From Burkholderia sp. SRS-W-2-2016 (lineage in GTDB: Bacteria > Pseudomonadota > Gammaproteobacteria > Burkholderiales > Burkholderiaceae), in assembly GCF_001931485.1 (NCBI RefSeq), contig NZ_MSDV01000006.1, positions 42,789 to 106,788 on the forward strand: a DNA stretch of 64,000 nt, written 5' to 3'. Positions 46,830-57,114 of this stretch are shown here, in pieces; within the stretch, counting starts at the first letter, position 1, and each line of letters opens with the position of its first letter. The notes below the pieces were generated by a model that was not told the origin of the DNA, did no database searches, and worked only from the letters and a program-made list of their open reading frames with translations. The translations under genes were made by a program, and so were the position numbers.

Positions 46830-48407
46830 ATGCGTTTTCTGCGTTTCCTCAAAATATTCTTCACCGTCATCCGCTTCGGTCTCGACGAGATGATGCTCAG
46901 CCGCATCAACGATCGCCGCGTGCGCTTGTTGCTGCGTATCACCACGCTCGGCCGCAAGTTCGACGCGCCGCCGGGCGTGCGTCTGCGGCTCGCGCTTGAA
47001 AGTCTCGGGCCGATCTTCGTCAAGTTCGGCCAGGTGCTGTCGACGCGCCGCGATCTGCTGCCGGTCGACATCGCGAATGAACTCGCGAAGTTGCAGGACC
47101 AGGTGCCGCCGTTCGACTCGGCGGTTGCGATCGGGCTGGTCGAGAAGTCGCTCGGCGCGCCGGTCGACGTGCTGTTCGACGACTTCGAGCGGGTGCCGGT
47201 CGCGAGCGCGTCGATCGCGCAGGTTCACTTCGCGAAGGTCAAGGCCGGTCAGCATGCGGGCAAGGCCGTCGCGGTGAAAGTGCTGCGGCCGAACATGCTG
47301 CCGGTGATCGACTCCGATCTCGCGCTGCTGCGCGACATCGCGGTGTGGGCCGAGCGCCTGTGGGCCGACGGCAAGCGCCTGAAGCCGCGCGAGGTGGTCG
47401 CCGAATTCGACAAGTATCTGCACGACGAGCTGGACCTGATGCGCGAGGCGGCCAACGGCAGCCAGTTGCGGCGCAACTTCCAGGGGCTCGACCTGCTGAT
47501 GGTGCCGGAGATGTACTGGGAGTTCTGTACGCCCACGGTGCTGGTGATGGAGCGGATGGTCGGGGTGCCGATCAGCCAGGTCGACACGCTGCGCGCGGCC
47601 GGTGTCGATATTCCGAAGCTCGCGCGCGAAGGCGTCGAAATCTTCTTCACGCAGGTGTTCCGCGACGGCTTTTTCCACGCCGACATGCACCCGGGCAACA
47701 TCCAGGTGAGTCTCGATCCGGCGCACTTCGGCCGCTATATCGCGCTCGATTTCGGCATCATCGGCGCGCTGTCGGACTTCGATAAGAACTACCTCGCGCA
47801 GAACTTCCTTGCGTTTTTCAAGCGCGACTACCATCGCGTCGCGACGCTGCATCTGGAGTCCGGCTGGGTGCCGCCGACCACTCGCGTCGAAGAACTGGAA
47901 AGCGCGATCCGCGCGGTGTGCGAGCCGTATTTCGATCGCGCGCTGAAAGATATTTCGCTCGGCCAGGTGCTGATGCGGCTGTTCTCGACCTCGCGCCGCT
48001 TTAACGTCGAGATTCAGCCGCAGCTGGTGCTGTTGCAGAAGACCATGCTGAACGTGGAAGGCTTGGGCCGTTCGCTCGATCCCGAGCTGGATCTGTGGAA
48101 GACCGCGAAGCCTTATCTCGAACGCTGGATGAACGAGCAGATCGGTCTGCGCGGCTGGTACGAGCGGCTCAAAATCGAAGTGCCGCAGTGGAGCAAGACG
48201 CTGCCGCAACTGCCGCGTCTGATTCATTACGCGCTGGCCGAGCATCACAATCCGGTCGGCGGCGCCAACGACGACGTGATCCGCCAGATCCTGCTCGAGC
48301 AGAAGCGCACCAATCGACTGCTGCAAGGCCTGCTGCTGTTCGGCGTTGCGGTTGGCGTCGGCGCGGTGCTCGCGCGGGCGTTTCTGATGTTCGCTTATGG
48401 CGGCTGA
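46830..48407 (+). CDS. ubiB: UbiB, ubiquinone biosynthesis regulatory kinase-like protein
   Basis: A 525-residue ABC1/ADCK-type atypical kinase-like protein needed for ubiquinone synthesis. [14 protein letters not shown] (KxGQ motif) precedes an ATP-binding core ([47 protein letters not shown]). The C-terminus has hydrophobic segments ([20 protein letters not shown]) that anchor it in the membrane. It follows ubiJ by 15 bp. Confidence 0.97.
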   Translation: MRFLRFLKIFFTVIRFGLDEMMLSRINDRRVRLLLRITTLGRKFDAPPGVRLRLALESLGPIFVKFGQVLSTRRDLLPVDIANELAKLQDQVPPFDSAVAIGLVEKSLGAPVDVLFDDFERVPVASASIAQVHFAKVKAGQHAGKAVAVKVLRPNMLPVIDSDLALLRDIAVWAERLWADGKRLKPREVVAEFDKYLHDELDLMREAANGSQLRRNFQGLDLLMVPEMYWEFCTPTVLVMERMVGVPISQVDTLRAAGVDIPKLAREGVEIFFTQVFRDGFFHADMHPGNIQVSLDPAHFGRYIALDFGIIGALSDFDKNYLAQNFLAFFKRDYHRVATLHLESGWVPPTTRVEELESAIRAVCEPYFDRALKDISLGQVLMRLFSTSRRFNVEIQPQLVLLQKTMLNVEGLGRSLDPELDLWKTAKPYLERWMNEQIGLRGWYERLKIEVPQWSKTLPQLPRLIHYALAEHHNPVGGANDDVIRQILLEQKRTNRLLQGLLLFGVAVGVGAVLARAFLMFAYGG

Positions 48408-48450
48408 GCGCGGCTGACGCCGGCCGGCCACAACCTGTACGAGGCACCCG

Positions 48451-49074
48451 ATGAGCGATCCGACCCAACCCTCCGCACCCGATTTCGAGACCCGCGATCC
48501 GAACTCGCCAGAGTTCTGGGACGAACGCTTCGAGCGCCACTTCACGCCGTGGGATCAGGCGGGCGTGCCGTCGGCGTTTCGCGCGTTCGCCGAACGTCAT
48601 CGCGACGCCGCGGTGCTGATTCCGGGCTGCGGCAGCGCGTACGAAGCAGTGTGGCTCGCGCGGCAGGGCAACCCGGTCCGCGCGATCGACTTCTCGGCTG
48701 CGGCGGTCGCGGCGGCGCGCGAGCAGCTGGGCGCGCAGGACGCACAACTGGTCGAGCAGGCGGATTTCTTCACTTATGAGCCGCCGTTCGAACCGGCATG
48801 GATTTATGAGCGCGCGTTTTTCTGCGCGTTGCCGCCGGCACGCCGTGCCGACTACGTGCGGCGGATGGCGGAGCTGTTGCCGTCAGGCGGCCTGCTCGCG
48901 GGCTTCTTTTTTCTCGGCGCGACGCCGAAGGGGCCGCCGTTCGGCACCGAGCGAAGTGAACTCGACGCGTTGTTCGCGCCGTACTTCGAGCTGATCGAGG
49001 ACGAGCCGGTGGCCGATTCGATCGCTGTGTTCGCCGGCCGCGAGCGCTGGCTGAGCTGGCGGCGGCGCGCATAA
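48451..49074 (+). CDS. SAM-dependent methyltransferase, TPMT-like
   Basis: A 207-residue methyltransferase. FWDERFERHFTPWDQAGVP near the N-terminus and AAVLIPGCGSAYEAVWLARQ (SAM motif I) are typical of the thiopurine-methyltransferase-like group. ERAFFCALPPARRADYVRRM follows. It has no signal peptide. It starts 43 bp after ubiB; link to ubiquinone synthesis is by position only. The substrate cannot be told. Confidence 0.88.
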   Translation: MSDPTQPSAPDFETRDPNSPEFWDERFERHFTPWDQAGVPSAFRAFAERHRDAAVLIPGCGSAYEAVWLARQGNPVRAIDFSAAAVAAAREQLGAQDAQLVEQADFFTYEPPFEPAWIYERAFFCALPPARRADYVRRMAELLPSGGLLAGFFFLGATPKGPPFGTERSELDALFAPYFELIEDEPVADSIAVFAGRERWLSWRRRA

Positions 49075-49201
49075 CGGCGCGGCCCGCACCGTTCCACACG
49101 GCGCGCTCTTGACAGTGGCGCGGGCCGCCCCCAACTGACGCGACGGCGCGCGCGTCGCGCGCCCGCTTCTTGAAAACCGGGGAGCGGCCATCGTTTGCGG
49201 C

Positions 49202-49207
49202 TATAAT
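49202..49207 (+). promoter_or_regulatory. Consensus -10 element before the FmdB gene
   Basis: A perfect TATAAT 57 bp upstream of the FmdB-type gene, in otherwise G+C-rich sequence. No good -35 stands at 16-18 nt; TTGAAA (49170) is too far at 26 nt. The transcript would start near 49214 and include the DUF502 and possibly aspS genes. Confidence 0.55.
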
Positions 49208-49264
49208 TCAAGGCTTTGCAAGCGTTTACAAGATTTCAGTAGGGATTTGGAGTAGGAAAGGATC

Positions 49265-49597
49265 ATGCCGATCTACGCTTATCGATGCGGGTCATGCGGT
49301 TTCGGGAAGGACGTGCTCCAGAAGATGAGCGACCCCCAGTTGACGCAGTGCCCCGAGTGCGGAAAAGACACTTTTAGCAAGCAGCTCACCGCCGCCGGTT
49401 TCCAGCTGAAAGGCTCGGGCTGGTACGTGACCGATTTCCGCGGCGGCAGCGGCGGAACCAGCGCGCCAGCCTCCTCGGAAACGAAGTCCGAGCCGGCCGC
49501 CGCGACTTCGGACGCACCGGCTGCAGCCCCTGCCGCGCCCGCGGCCTCCGCTGCGCCGGCGGCCGCCGCGAGCCCGAGCGGCTCCGGCAGCGCCTAG
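49265..49597 (+). CDS. FmdB-family zinc ribbon protein
   Basis: A 110-residue protein with an N-terminal FmdB zinc ribbon (MPIYAYRCGSCGFG...QCPECG; Cys 8, 11, 29 and 32). The remainder is low-complexity (Ala/Pro/Ser). FmdB proteins are small regulatory or scaffold proteins, function unsettled. GTAGGAAAGGATC precedes the ATG. It is followed by the DUF502 gene at 76 bp and aspS, an order common in Burkholderiaceae. Confidence 0.92.
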   Translation: MPIYAYRCGSCGFGKDVLQKMSDPQLTQCPECGKDTFSKQLTAAGFQLKGSGWYVTDFRGGSGGTSAPASSETKSEPAAATSDAPAAAPAAPAASAAPAAAASPSGSGSA

Positions 49598-49673
49598 TAG
49601 CACAGCCGCCCTGCGTGGGCGGCGCATCTGTCGCGCGGCGGGCCTCGGCCCCCGCGGCTTTCTGGCGGTACAC

Positions 49674-50330
49674 ATGACGACGAAAAAAACCACGCTCAAA
49701 TCGGTGTTTCTGACTGGCCTGCTGGTGCTGGTGCCTCTGGCCATCACACTGTGGGTGCTCGGTCTGATCATCGGCACGATGGACCAGACGCTGTTGCTGC
49801 TGCCCATGTCGTGGCAGCCGGAACGCGCGATCGGTTATCGGCTGCCGGGCCTCGGCGCGGTGCTGACGCTCGCGTTCATCTTTGTCGTCGGCCTGTTGAC
49901 GCAGAACTTCATTGGGCAGAAGCTCGTCCAGTGGTGGGAGTTGCTGGTCGCGCACATTCCGGTGGTCGGCCCGCTCTACACCAGCGTCAAGCAGGTGTCC
50001 GACACGCTGCTGTCGAGCAGCGGCAACGCGTTCCGCAAGGCGCTGCTGATCGAGTACCCGCGCCGCGGTTCCTATACGATCGGGTTTCTGACCGGCGTGC
50101 CGGGCGGCGACGTGGTCAATCACCTGCAGGAAGACTACGTCAGCGTGTACGTGCCGACCACGCCGAACCCGACGTCCGGCTTCTTCCTGATGGTGCCGAA
50201 AAGCGAAGTGATCGAGCTCGACATGACCGTCGACGCTGCGCTCAAGTACATCGTTTCGATGGGCGTCGTGGCGCCGTCCGCGCCGCCGCCGGCGCCGGTG
50301 CGCCGCACGACCGTCGAGCCTCCGCTGTAA
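49674..50330 (+). CDS. DUF502 membrane protein
   Basis: A 218-residue inner-membrane protein. Two hydrophobic segments (~residues 12-32 and ~60-80) are followed by a soluble domain with VVGPLYTSVKQVSDTLLS and VYVPTTPNPTSGFFLMVP, the DUF502 signature. The family is of unknown function. It lies between the FmdB-like gene and aspS, 75 bp before aspS. Confidence 0.88.
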   Translation: MTTKKTTLKSVFLTGLLVLVPLAITLWVLGLIIGTMDQTLLLLPMSWQPERAIGYRLPGLGAVLTLAFIFVVGLLTQNFIGQKLVQWWELLVAHIPVVGPLYTSVKQVSDTLLSSSGNAFRKALLIEYPRRGSYTIGFLTGVPGGDVVNHLQEDYVSVYVPTTPNPTSGFFLMVPKSEVIELDMTVDAALKYIVSMGVVAPSAPPPAPVRRTTVEPPL

Positions 50331-50405
50331 TGCCGGCGCGCAACGTTTCATGCAGGATCACCTGCGGCGCGCCGATCAACCAATGCAAAACGAAAGACAA
50401 ACATC

Positions 50406-52205
50406 ATGTCGATGAGATCTGAATACTGCGGTCTGGTGACCGAAGAACTGCTGGGCCAATCCGTCTCGCTGTGCGGCTGGGTAAGCCGCCGCCGCGACCA
50501 TGGCGGCGTCATCTTCATCGACCTGCGCGATCGCGAAGGGCTCGTTCAGGTCGTCTGCGACCCGGATCGCGCCGACATGTTCAAGGTCGCCGAAGGCGTG
50601 CGCAACGAGTTCTGCGTGCAGGTCAAGGGTGTCGTGCGCGGCCGTCCGGAAGGCACCACGAACGCGTCGCTCAAGAGCGGCAAGATCGAAGTGCTGTGCC
50701 ACGAACTGATCGTGCTGAACGCGTCGGTCACGCCGCCGTTCCAGCTCGACGACGACAACCTGTCGGAAACCACCCGCCTCACGCATCGCGTGCTCGATCT
50801 GCGCCGTCCGCAGATGCAGCACAACCTGCGTCTGCGCTACCGCGTCGCGATCGAAGTGCGCAAGTACCTCGACGAACAGGGCTTCATCGACATCGAAACG
50901 CCGATGCTGACGAAGAGCACGCCGGAAGGCGCGCGCGACTACCTCGTGCCGTCGCGTACCAACCCGGGTCAGTTCTTCGCGCTGCCGCAGTCGCCGCAGC
51001 TGTTCAAGCAGTTGCTGATGGTCGCGAACTTCGACCGTTACTACCAGATCACCAAGTGCTTCCGCGACGAAGACCTGCGCGCCGACCGTCAGCCGGAATT
51101 CACGCAGATCGACTGCGAAACCTCGTTCCTGACGGAACAGGAAATCCGCGATCTGTTCGAGGCGATGATCCGTCACGTGTTCAAGACCACGATCAACGTC
51201 GATCTGGCCGAGAAGTTCCCGGTGATGGAGTACGCGGAAGCGATGCGCCGCTTCGGTTCGGACAAGCCGGACCTGCGCGTGCAGCTCGAATTCACCGAGC
51301 TGACCGACGCGATGCGCGACGTCGACTTCAAGGTGTTCAGCACGCCGGCCAATACGAAGGACGGCCGCGTCGCGGCGCTGCGCGTGCCGAAGGGCGGCGA
51401 GCTCTCGCGCGGCGATATCGACAGCTACACGGAATTCGTGCGCATCTACGGCGCGAAGGGTCTCGCGTGGATCAAGGTCAACGAAGTCGCGAAGGGCCGT
51501 GACGGTCTGCAAAGCCCGATCGTCAAGAATCTGCACGACGAAGCGCTGAAGGCGATCATCGAGCGCACCGGCGCGCAAGACGGCGACATCATTTTCTTCG
51601 CGGCGGATCGCGCGAAGGTCGTCAACGACAGCCTCGGCGCGCTGCGTCTGAAGATCGGTCATTCGGAATTCGGCAAGGCCAACGGTCTCGTGCAGACCGG
51701 CTGGAAGCCGCTGTGGGTGATCGACTTCCCGATGTTCGAATACGACGAGGAAGACAACCGCTACGTGGCCGCGCATCACCCGTTCACGAGCCCGAAGGAC
51801 GAGCACCTCGAGTACCTCGAAACGGATCCGGCGCGCTGCCTCGCGAAGGCCTATGACATGGTGCTGAACGGCTGGGAAATCGGCGGCGGCTCGGTGCGTA
51901 TCTACCGCGAGGAAGTGCAGAGCAAGGTGTTCCGCGCGCTGAAGATCAACGCGGAAGAAGCGCAGGCGAAGTTCGGCTTCCTGCTCGACGCGCTGCAATA
52001 TGGCGCGCCGCCGCACGGCGGTATCGCGTTCGGTCTGGACCGCATCGTCACGATGATGGCCGGCGCCGACTCGATCCGCGACGTGATCGCGTTCCCGAAG
52101 ACGCAGCGCGCGCAGGATCTGCTCACGCAGGCGCCGAGCGAAGTCGACGAGCGTCAGCTGCGCGAACTGCACATCCGTCTGCGTTCGCCGGAACCGAAGG
52201 TGTAA
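50406..52205 (+). CDS. aspS: Aspartyl-tRNA synthetase
   Basis: Class II enzyme attaching Asp to tRNA(Asp). The 599-residue bacterial-type protein has an N-terminal anticodon-binding OB fold (~1-110). Class II motifs follow: [38 protein letters not shown] (motif 2) and [15 protein letters not shown] (motif 3). The bacterial insertion domain is present in the middle. Many beta-proteobacterial AspRS are non-discriminating and charge tRNA(Asn) too; this is not decided here. A strong terminator follows at 52326. Confidence 0.98.
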   Translation: MSMRSEYCGLVTEELLGQSVSLCGWVSRRRDHGGVIFIDLRDREGLVQVVCDPDRADMFKVAEGVRNEFCVQVKGVVRGRPEGTTNASLKSGKIEVLCHELIVLNASVTPPFQLDDDNLSETTRLTHRVLDLRRPQMQHNLRLRYRVAIEVRKYLDEQGFIDIETPMLTKSTPEGARDYLVPSRTNPGQFFALPQSPQLFKQLLMVANFDRYYQITKCFRDEDLRADRQPEFTQIDCETSFLTEQEIRDLFEAMIRHVFKTTINVDLAEKFPVMEYAEAMRRFGSDKPDLRVQLEFTELTDAMRDVDFKVFSTPANTKDGRVAALRVPKGGELSRGDIDSYTEFVRIYGAKGLAWIKVNEVAKGRDGLQSPIVKNLHDEALKAIIERTGAQDGDIIFFAADRAKVVNDSLGALRLKIGHSEFGKANGLVQTGWKPLWVIDFPMFEYDEEDNRYVAAHHPFTSPKDEHLEYLETDPARCLAKAYDMVLNGWEIGGGSVRIYREEVQSKVFRALKINAEEAQAKFGFLLDALQYGAPPHGGIAFGLDRIVTMMAGADSIRDVIAFPKTQRAQDLLTQAPSEVDERQLRELHIRLRSPEPKV

Positions 52206-52325
52206 GTAAGACGAGGGCCGCCGCGCGCGGCCCGCAAGTCTGGCGGCTGGTGGGCTGGCCACAACCTGCAAGCAGCAGGTGACCATGCGGCCCGCCGCCG
52301 CAAAAAAGCGACACATGCGCTATGA

Positions 52326-52361
52326 AAAGGCGCTGAGGTGAACCCGCCTCAGCGCCTTTTT
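52326..52361 (+). terminator. Rho-independent terminator of aspS
   Basis: A 13-bp stem AAAGGCGCTGAGG (52326-52338) / CCTCAGCGCCTTT (52347-52359) is followed by a T-run. Confidence 0.92.
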
Positions 52362-52453
52362 CGTTTTTTGCGTTACAGTGAAGCCACCGTTTTCAGACCC
52401 TTTCGACTGTCATCCGACATGTACCGCGCGCGCGTCGCGCCTCGTTTTCTGCC

Positions 52454-52972
52454 ATGCCGAAACCGCCGAAAATTCCGCAGTCCGTCCTCGTCGTCATTCA
52501 TACGCCCGCGCTCGATGTGCTGCTGCTCGAGCGCGCCGATCATGCCGGCTTCTGGCAGTCGGTGACGGGCTCGAAGGACCGGCTCGACGAGCCGCTCGCC
52601 GATACGGCGGTGCGCGAGGTCGGCGAGGAGACCGGCATCATGATCGGCGGCGCGCTGGTGCCGCGCAGCGCGCTGTTCGACTGGCAATACTCGATCGATT
52701 ACGAGATCTACCCGGAATTTCGCTACCGCTACGAAGCGGGGGTGATCCAGAACACCGAGCACTGGTTCAGCCTGCAGGTGCCCGAGCGCATCGACGTGAC
52801 GCTCGCGCCGCGCGAGCACACGCGGTTTCAGTGGCTGCCGTATGAAGAGGCGGCGTCGCGGTGCTTTTCCGCGTCGAATGCCGATGCGATCCTGCAGTTG
52901 CCGCGCCGGCTCGGCGCGCGGCCGATCGTCGGCACTGAGGCCGGGCCGCTCGCCGGGGAGCGTAGCCAGTGA
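52454..52972 (+). CDS. nudB: Dihydroneopterin triphosphate diphosphatase (Nudix)
   Basis: A 172-residue Nudix hydrolase expected to remove pyrophosphate from dihydroneopterin triphosphate in folate synthesis. The Nudix box reads GSKDRLDEPLADTAV then REVGEETGI, with one extra residue before the first Glu relative to the G-x5-E-x7-REVxEE canon. It ends by a GTGA overlap with clsB. It follows the aspS terminator, an order common in this group. The folate assignment rests on this context. Confidence 0.87.
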   Translation: MPKPPKIPQSVLVVIHTPALDVLLLERADHAGFWQSVTGSKDRLDEPLADTAVREVGEETGIMIGGALVPRSALFDWQYSIDYEIYPEFRYRYEAGVIQNTEHWFSLQVPERIDVTLAPREHTRFQWLPYEEAASRCFSASNADAILQLPRRLGARPIVGTEAGPLAGERSQ

Positions 52973-54225
52973 GCGCAGGCGGCGGTCGCTTCTCCCGTTT
53001 GCGGCACACGCTGCTCGGCCGCCGTTACTGGCAGCGCTACCGCTTCACCAGTAACAACGAGGTCAAGCTGCTGCGCTCTGGCGATGAGTTCTTCGACGCG
53101 CTGATCGAGCGCATCGATGCCGCCGAGCAAAGCGTCGCGCTCGAAACCTACATCTTCTGCGACGACGAATCCGGCCATGCGGTCAACGACGCGCTGCTGC
53201 GCGCCGCGAAACGCGGCGTGCGGGTGCGCGTGATTACCGACGGCATCGGCACCGCGCGGCTGAAAATGTTCGAGCAATGGCCGGCCGCGGGCATCGAGCA
53301 TCGCATTTACAACCCGCATATCTTCGGCCGCTTCGGCTTTTCGCGCACTCACCGCAAGCTCGCGGTGGTCGACAACGAGATCGCCTATTGCGGCGGCATC
53401 AACATCGTCGACGACTACGAGAACAACGGCCAGAAGCTGCCGTACCGGCGCTGGGACTTCGCGGTCGAGTTGCGCGGCCCGGTGGTCAGCGACGTGCGCG
53501 ACGCGATCGAAGTGCAATGGCGGCGGATTCGCATCGGCCACCGGCCGCTCGACTCGATCAAGCCGGACCTCTCGCCGCACGACGCGAGCTCGCTCGGCAG
53601 TCTGCGGCGGCGCCGCCGGCGTCGCAACGAGGAGCTATGGGCGGGCGGCGAGCCGTGCGTCGCGTTCGTCGCGCGCGATAACCTGATCAATCGCCGCGCG
53701 ATCGAAAAGGCCTACCTCGCCGCGATCGGCCAGGCGCGCCACGAAATCCTGCTGGCCAATCCGTACTTCATGCCGGGACGCAAGCTGCGGCGCGCGCTGG
53801 TGTACGCGGCGAAGCGCGGCGTGGACGTGAAGCTGATCATCGGCCGCAAGGAGTTCAAGGCGCTCGATTACGCGGTGCCGTTTCTCTACAACGCGCTGTT
53901 GCGCGCGGGCGTGCAGATCGCCGAGTACGAGAAGACGCTGCTGCACGGCAAGGTCGCGGTGGTCGATTCCAACTGGGGCACCGTCGGCTCGTCGAATCTC
54001 GATGCGTTGAGCCTGATGCTGAACAACGAGGCGAACGTGGTGCTGGTCAATGATCAGTCGATTGCGAGCTTGCGCGAGGCGATCCTCGGCGCGTTCGCGG
54101 ACGCGCGCCCAATCGATGAAGCGCACTACGAAAAGCGCCCGGCGCGGGTGCGCGCGATCAGCTGGATCGCGTACACGAGCTACCGCGTGGCGATGAAAGT
54201 GTTGACGGTTGGCGGTTACGACTAG
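52969..54225 (+). CDS. clsB: Cardiolipin synthase ClsB-like phospholipase D family protein
   Basis: A 418-residue two-HKD-motif enzyme forming cardiolipin from phosphatidylglycerol at the inner membrane. Motif 1 is HRKLAVVD (H128) with IAYCGGINI; motif 2 is HGKVAVVDSNWGTVGSSNLD (H326). There is no N-terminal two-span anchor, matching ClsB rather than ClsA. It starts at GTG 52969, overlapping the nudB stop. Confidence 0.9.
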   Translation: MSAGGGRFSRLRHTLLGRRYWQRYRFTSNNEVKLLRSGDEFFDALIERIDAAEQSVALETYIFCDDESGHAVNDALLRAAKRGVRVRVITDGIGTARLKMFEQWPAAGIEHRIYNPHIFGRFGFSRTHRKLAVVDNEIAYCGGINIVDDYENNGQKLPYRRWDFAVELRGPVVSDVRDAIEVQWRRIRIGHRPLDSIKPDLSPHDASSLGSLRRRRRRRNEELWAGGEPCVAFVARDNLINRRAIEKAYLAAIGQARHEILLANPYFMPGRKLRRALVYAAKRGVDVKLIIGRKEFKALDYAVPFLYNALLRAGVQIAEYEKTLLHGKVAVVDSNWGTVGSSNLDALSLMLNNEANVVLVNDQSIASLREAILGAFADARPIDEAHYEKRPARVRAISWIAYTSYRVAMKVLTVGGYD

Positions 54226-54520
54226 CGGTGCAAAGGCTCCGCGCGTGCCCTGCAACGCGAGCCGGTTACGGCAGGTACGGAGCGGCGGCGAAGCACGGCG
54301 CGCGCGAGACAGAAAGAGAACACGCGCGCGCAGATCGGCAAGCCTCGACACAAGGCAAACGCCTCTAAAAATCTGATTGATCTACTTGATGAAAGCCGCA
54401 AAATTAGAGGCCGGGTTAGAAACCGGTTTCTAATAAAGTCCTTGTTTAGCGGACGGTCGCCCTCAATAATAGTACGGCCGTTCGATTTTAATTCTGGTCA
54501 CATTAGAACGGTAAAAAGCT
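54226..54520. other. 295-bp gap upstream of the TetR gene
   Basis: No gene. The right part, from about 54360, is A+T-rich and holds the TetR promoter and palindrome listed separately. A half-site ATTAGAACGG lies at 54502-54511, 10 bp before the TetR start. The left part is G+C-rich with nothing clear. Confidence 0.5.
54416..54470 (+). promoter_or_regulatory. PsrA-like palindrome and promoter of the TetR / beta-oxidation locus
   Basis: TTAGAAACCGGTTTCTAA (54416-54433) is a perfect 18-bp palindrome. It contains GAAAC-N2-GTTTC, the form of the PsrA fatty-acid regulator site (G/C-AAAC-N2-4-GTTT-G/C). TTAGA repeats 12 bp upstream (54404). Eight bp downstream of the palindrome a promoter begins: TTGTTT (54442-54447), 17-nt spacer, AATAAT (54465-54470). 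The TetR protein encoded next is the obvious ligand. Confidence 0.65.
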
Positions 54521-55120
54521 ATGCGAAAAGGCGAACAAACGCGAGCCGCGATTCTCGATGCAGCACTCGATCTGGCAAGCCGTGACGGACTGGAAGGTCT
54601 GACCATCGGCCTGCTCGCCGAGCGTATGCAGATGAGCAAGAGTGGAGTGTTCGCGCATTTCGGGTCGCGCGAGGATCTGCAGGTCGAGGTCGTGCGCGAA
54701 TATCACCGCCGCTTCGAAGAGGAGGTGTTCTTCCCGAGCTTGCGCGAGCCGCGAGGTCTGCCGCGCCTGCGCGCGATGATTTCCCGCTGGATCGAAAAAC
54801 GCATCCAGGAAGTCACGACCGGCTGCATTTATATCAGCGGTGCGGTCGAATACGACGATCGCGCGGACAGCCAGGTGCGCGAGCAACTGGTGGCGAGCGT
54901 GACGATGTGGCGTGCGGCGCTCACGCGCGCAATTTCGCAGGCGATGGAAGAAGGGCATCTGCGGGCCGATACCGATCCGCAACTGATGCTGTTCGAACTG
55001 TATAGCGTCACGCTAGGTCTGCATCACGACGCGCGCTTCCTGCATCTGCCGGATGCGGTGCGTCTGACGTGGGCCTCGCTGGAAAAACTGATTAATTCGT
55101 ATCAGAGCGAAAGCCGTTAG
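54521..55120 (+). CDS. TetR-family regulator, PsrA/FadR-like by context
   Basis: A 199-residue repressor. The N-terminal helix-turn-helix is EQTRAAILDAALDLASRDGL with MSKSGVFAHFGSREDL. The C-terminal ligand domain is predicted all-helical. It precedes an acyl-CoA dehydrogenase, hydroxyacyl-CoA dehydrogenase/hydratase and thiolase, all in the same direction. Together with a PsrA-type palindrome before it, it likely senses acyl-CoA and represses this set. Ligand specificity is inferred. Confidence 0.9.
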   Translation: MRKGEQTRAAILDAALDLASRDGLEGLTIGLLAERMQMSKSGVFAHFGSREDLQVEVVREYHRRFEEEVFFPSLREPRGLPRLRAMISRWIEKRIQEVTTGCIYISGAVEYDDRADSQVREQLVASVTMWRAALTRAISQAMEEGHLRADTDPQLMLFELYSVTLGLHHDARFLHLPDAVRLTWASLEKLINSYQSESR

Positions 55121-55215
55121 GCGCGTCGCCGGCTCCACCGGCAACGCGCGGCGCAGAAAGTCCGTCGACGGATTCAGCCAACGGCCTGGCTTCTTGTCAA
55201 ACTTGGGAGAGAGTC

Positions 55216-57003
55216 ATGGGACAGTACGCCGCGCCGCTGCGCGACATGCAATTCGTGTTGCACGAACTGCTCAACGTCGAAGCCGAACTCCGGCAAATGC
55301 CGAAGCACGCGGATCTCGATGCCGACACGATCAACGCGGTGCTCGAGGAAGCCGGCAAGTTCTGCTCCGAAGTGCTGTTCCCGCTCAACCACAGCGGCGA
55401 TCAGGAAGGCTGCACGTACGCCGGCGACGGCGTCGTGACCACGCCGAAGGGCTTCAAGGAAGCCTATCAACAGTATGTGGAAGCCGGCTGGCCGGCGCTC
55501 GGCTGCGACCCGCAGTACGGCGGCCAGGGGCTGCCCGCGTTCGTCAACAACGCGCTGTATGAAATGCTCAACTCGGCGAACCAGGCGTGGACGATGTATC
55601 CGGGTCTGTCGCACGGCGCGTACGAATGCCTGCACGCGCACGGCACACCCGAGTTGCAGCAACGCTATCTGCCGAAGCTCGTGGCCGGCATCTGGACCGG
55701 CACGATGTGCCTGACCGAGCCGCACTGCGGCACCGACCTCGGCATTCTGCGTACCAAGGCCGAGCCGAACAGCGACGGTTCGTACGCGATCAGCGGCACC
55801 AAGATCTTCATCTCGAGCGGCGAACACGATCTGGCGGAAAACATCGTGCACCTCGTGCTCGCGCGTCTGCCGGATGCGCCGAAGGGCACCAAGGGTATTT
55901 CGCTGTTCATCGTGCCGAAGTTCATCCCGAACGATGCGGGCGAACCGGGCGAGCGCAACGGCGTGAAGTGCGGCTCGATCGAACACAAGATGGGCATTCA
56001 CGGTAACTCGACCTGCGTGATCAATCTCGACAACGCGAAGGGCTGGCTCGTCGGCGAGCCGAACAAAGGCCTGAACGCGATGTTCGTGATGATGAACGCC
56101 GCGCGTCTGGGTGTCGGCATGCAGAGCCTGGGTCTGACGGAAGTTGCATACCAGAACTCGCTGACCTACGCGAAAGAGCGTCTGCAGATGCGTTCGCTGA
56201 CCGGCCCGAAGGCGCCGGAAAAAGCCGCCGATCCGATCATCGTGCATCCGGACGTGCGCCGTATGCTGCTCACGCAGAAGGCCTACGCCGAAGCGGGCCG
56301 CGCATTCTCGTACTGGGCCGCGCTGCATATCGACAAAGAACTCTCGCACGCGGACGAAGCCGAGCGCAAGGAAGCGGCCGACCTCGTCGCGCTGCTCACG
56401 CCGATCCTGAAGGCGTTCCTGTCGGACAACGCGTTCGAAGGCACCAATCACGCGATGCAGATCTACGGCGGCCACGGCTTCATCGCCGAGTGGGGCATGG
56501 AGCAATACGTGCGCGATGCGCGTATCAACATGATCTACGAAGGCACCAACGGCATCCAGTCGCTCGACCTGCTCGGCCGCAAGGTGCTCGGCGACATGGG
56601 CGCGAAGATGAAGAAGTTCGGCAAGCTGGTCGCCGCGTTCGTCGAAGCCGAAGGCATCAAGCCGGAAATGCAGGAGTTCGTGAACCCGCTCGCCGACATC
56701 GGTGAAAAGGTCCAGAAGCTGACGATGGAAATCGGCATGAAGGCGATGCAGAACCCGGACGAAGTCGGCGCCGCCGCGGTGCCTTATCTGCGTACCGTCG
56801 GTCACCTGGTGTTCTCGTACTTCTGGGCCCGCATGGCACGTATCGCGCTCGATAAGGAAGCATCGGGCGATCCGTTCTACAAGTCCAAGCTCGCCACCGC
56901 GCGCTTCTACTTCGCGAAGCTGCTGCCCGAAACGGCAATGACGATCCGCCAGGCGCGCGCCGGTTCGAAGCCGATGATGGACGTCGAAGAAGCGTTGTTC
57001 TAA
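55216..57003 (+). CDS. Acyl-CoA dehydrogenase (about 600-residue type)
   Basis: FAD enzyme making trans-2-enoyl-CoA in the first step of beta-oxidation. The 595-residue chain has N-terminal, middle (MCLTEPHCGTDLG) and C-terminal domains, with the catalytic base E442 in IYEGTNGIQSLDLLGRK, plus the ~150-residue C-terminal extension typical of the long FadE2-like type. GGGAGAGAG precedes the ATG. A hairpin (GCGAGGCG 57018-57025 / CGCCTCGC 57039-57046) follows the stop without a T-run. Chain-length preference cannot be told. Confidence 0.95.
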   Translation: MGQYAAPLRDMQFVLHELLNVEAELRQMPKHADLDADTINAVLEEAGKFCSEVLFPLNHSGDQEGCTYAGDGVVTTPKGFKEAYQQYVEAGWPALGCDPQYGGQGLPAFVNNALYEMLNSANQAWTMYPGLSHGAYECLHAHGTPELQQRYLPKLVAGIWTGTMCLTEPHCGTDLGILRTKAEPNSDGSYAISGTKIFISSGEHDLAENIVHLVLARLPDAPKGTKGISLFIVPKFIPNDAGEPGERNGVKCGSIEHKMGIHGNSTCVINLDNAKGWLVGEPNKGLNAMFVMMNAARLGVGMQSLGLTEVAYQNSLTYAKERLQMRSLTGPKAPEKAADPIIVHPDVRRMLLTQKAYAEAGRAFSYWAALHIDKELSHADEAERKEAADLVALLTPILKAFLSDNAFEGTNHAMQIYGGHGFIAEWGMEQYVRDARINMIYEGTNGIQSLDLLGRKVLGDMGAKMKKFGKLVAAFVEAEGIKPEMQEFVNPLADIGEKVQKLTMEIGMKAMQNPDEVGAAAVPYLRTVGHLVFSYFWARMARIALDKEASGDPFYKSKLATARFYFAKLLPETAMTIRQARAGSKPMMDVEEALF

Positions 57004-57114
57004 CGCAGACCCCTCACGCGAGGCGCCGCGCCGTGCGCCGCCTCGCTCCCGTCACATCCTGCGCGAAGCCTGCCTGACGCTTCGCACTACCGCATAACTC
57101 CCCGGAGAAACGAC

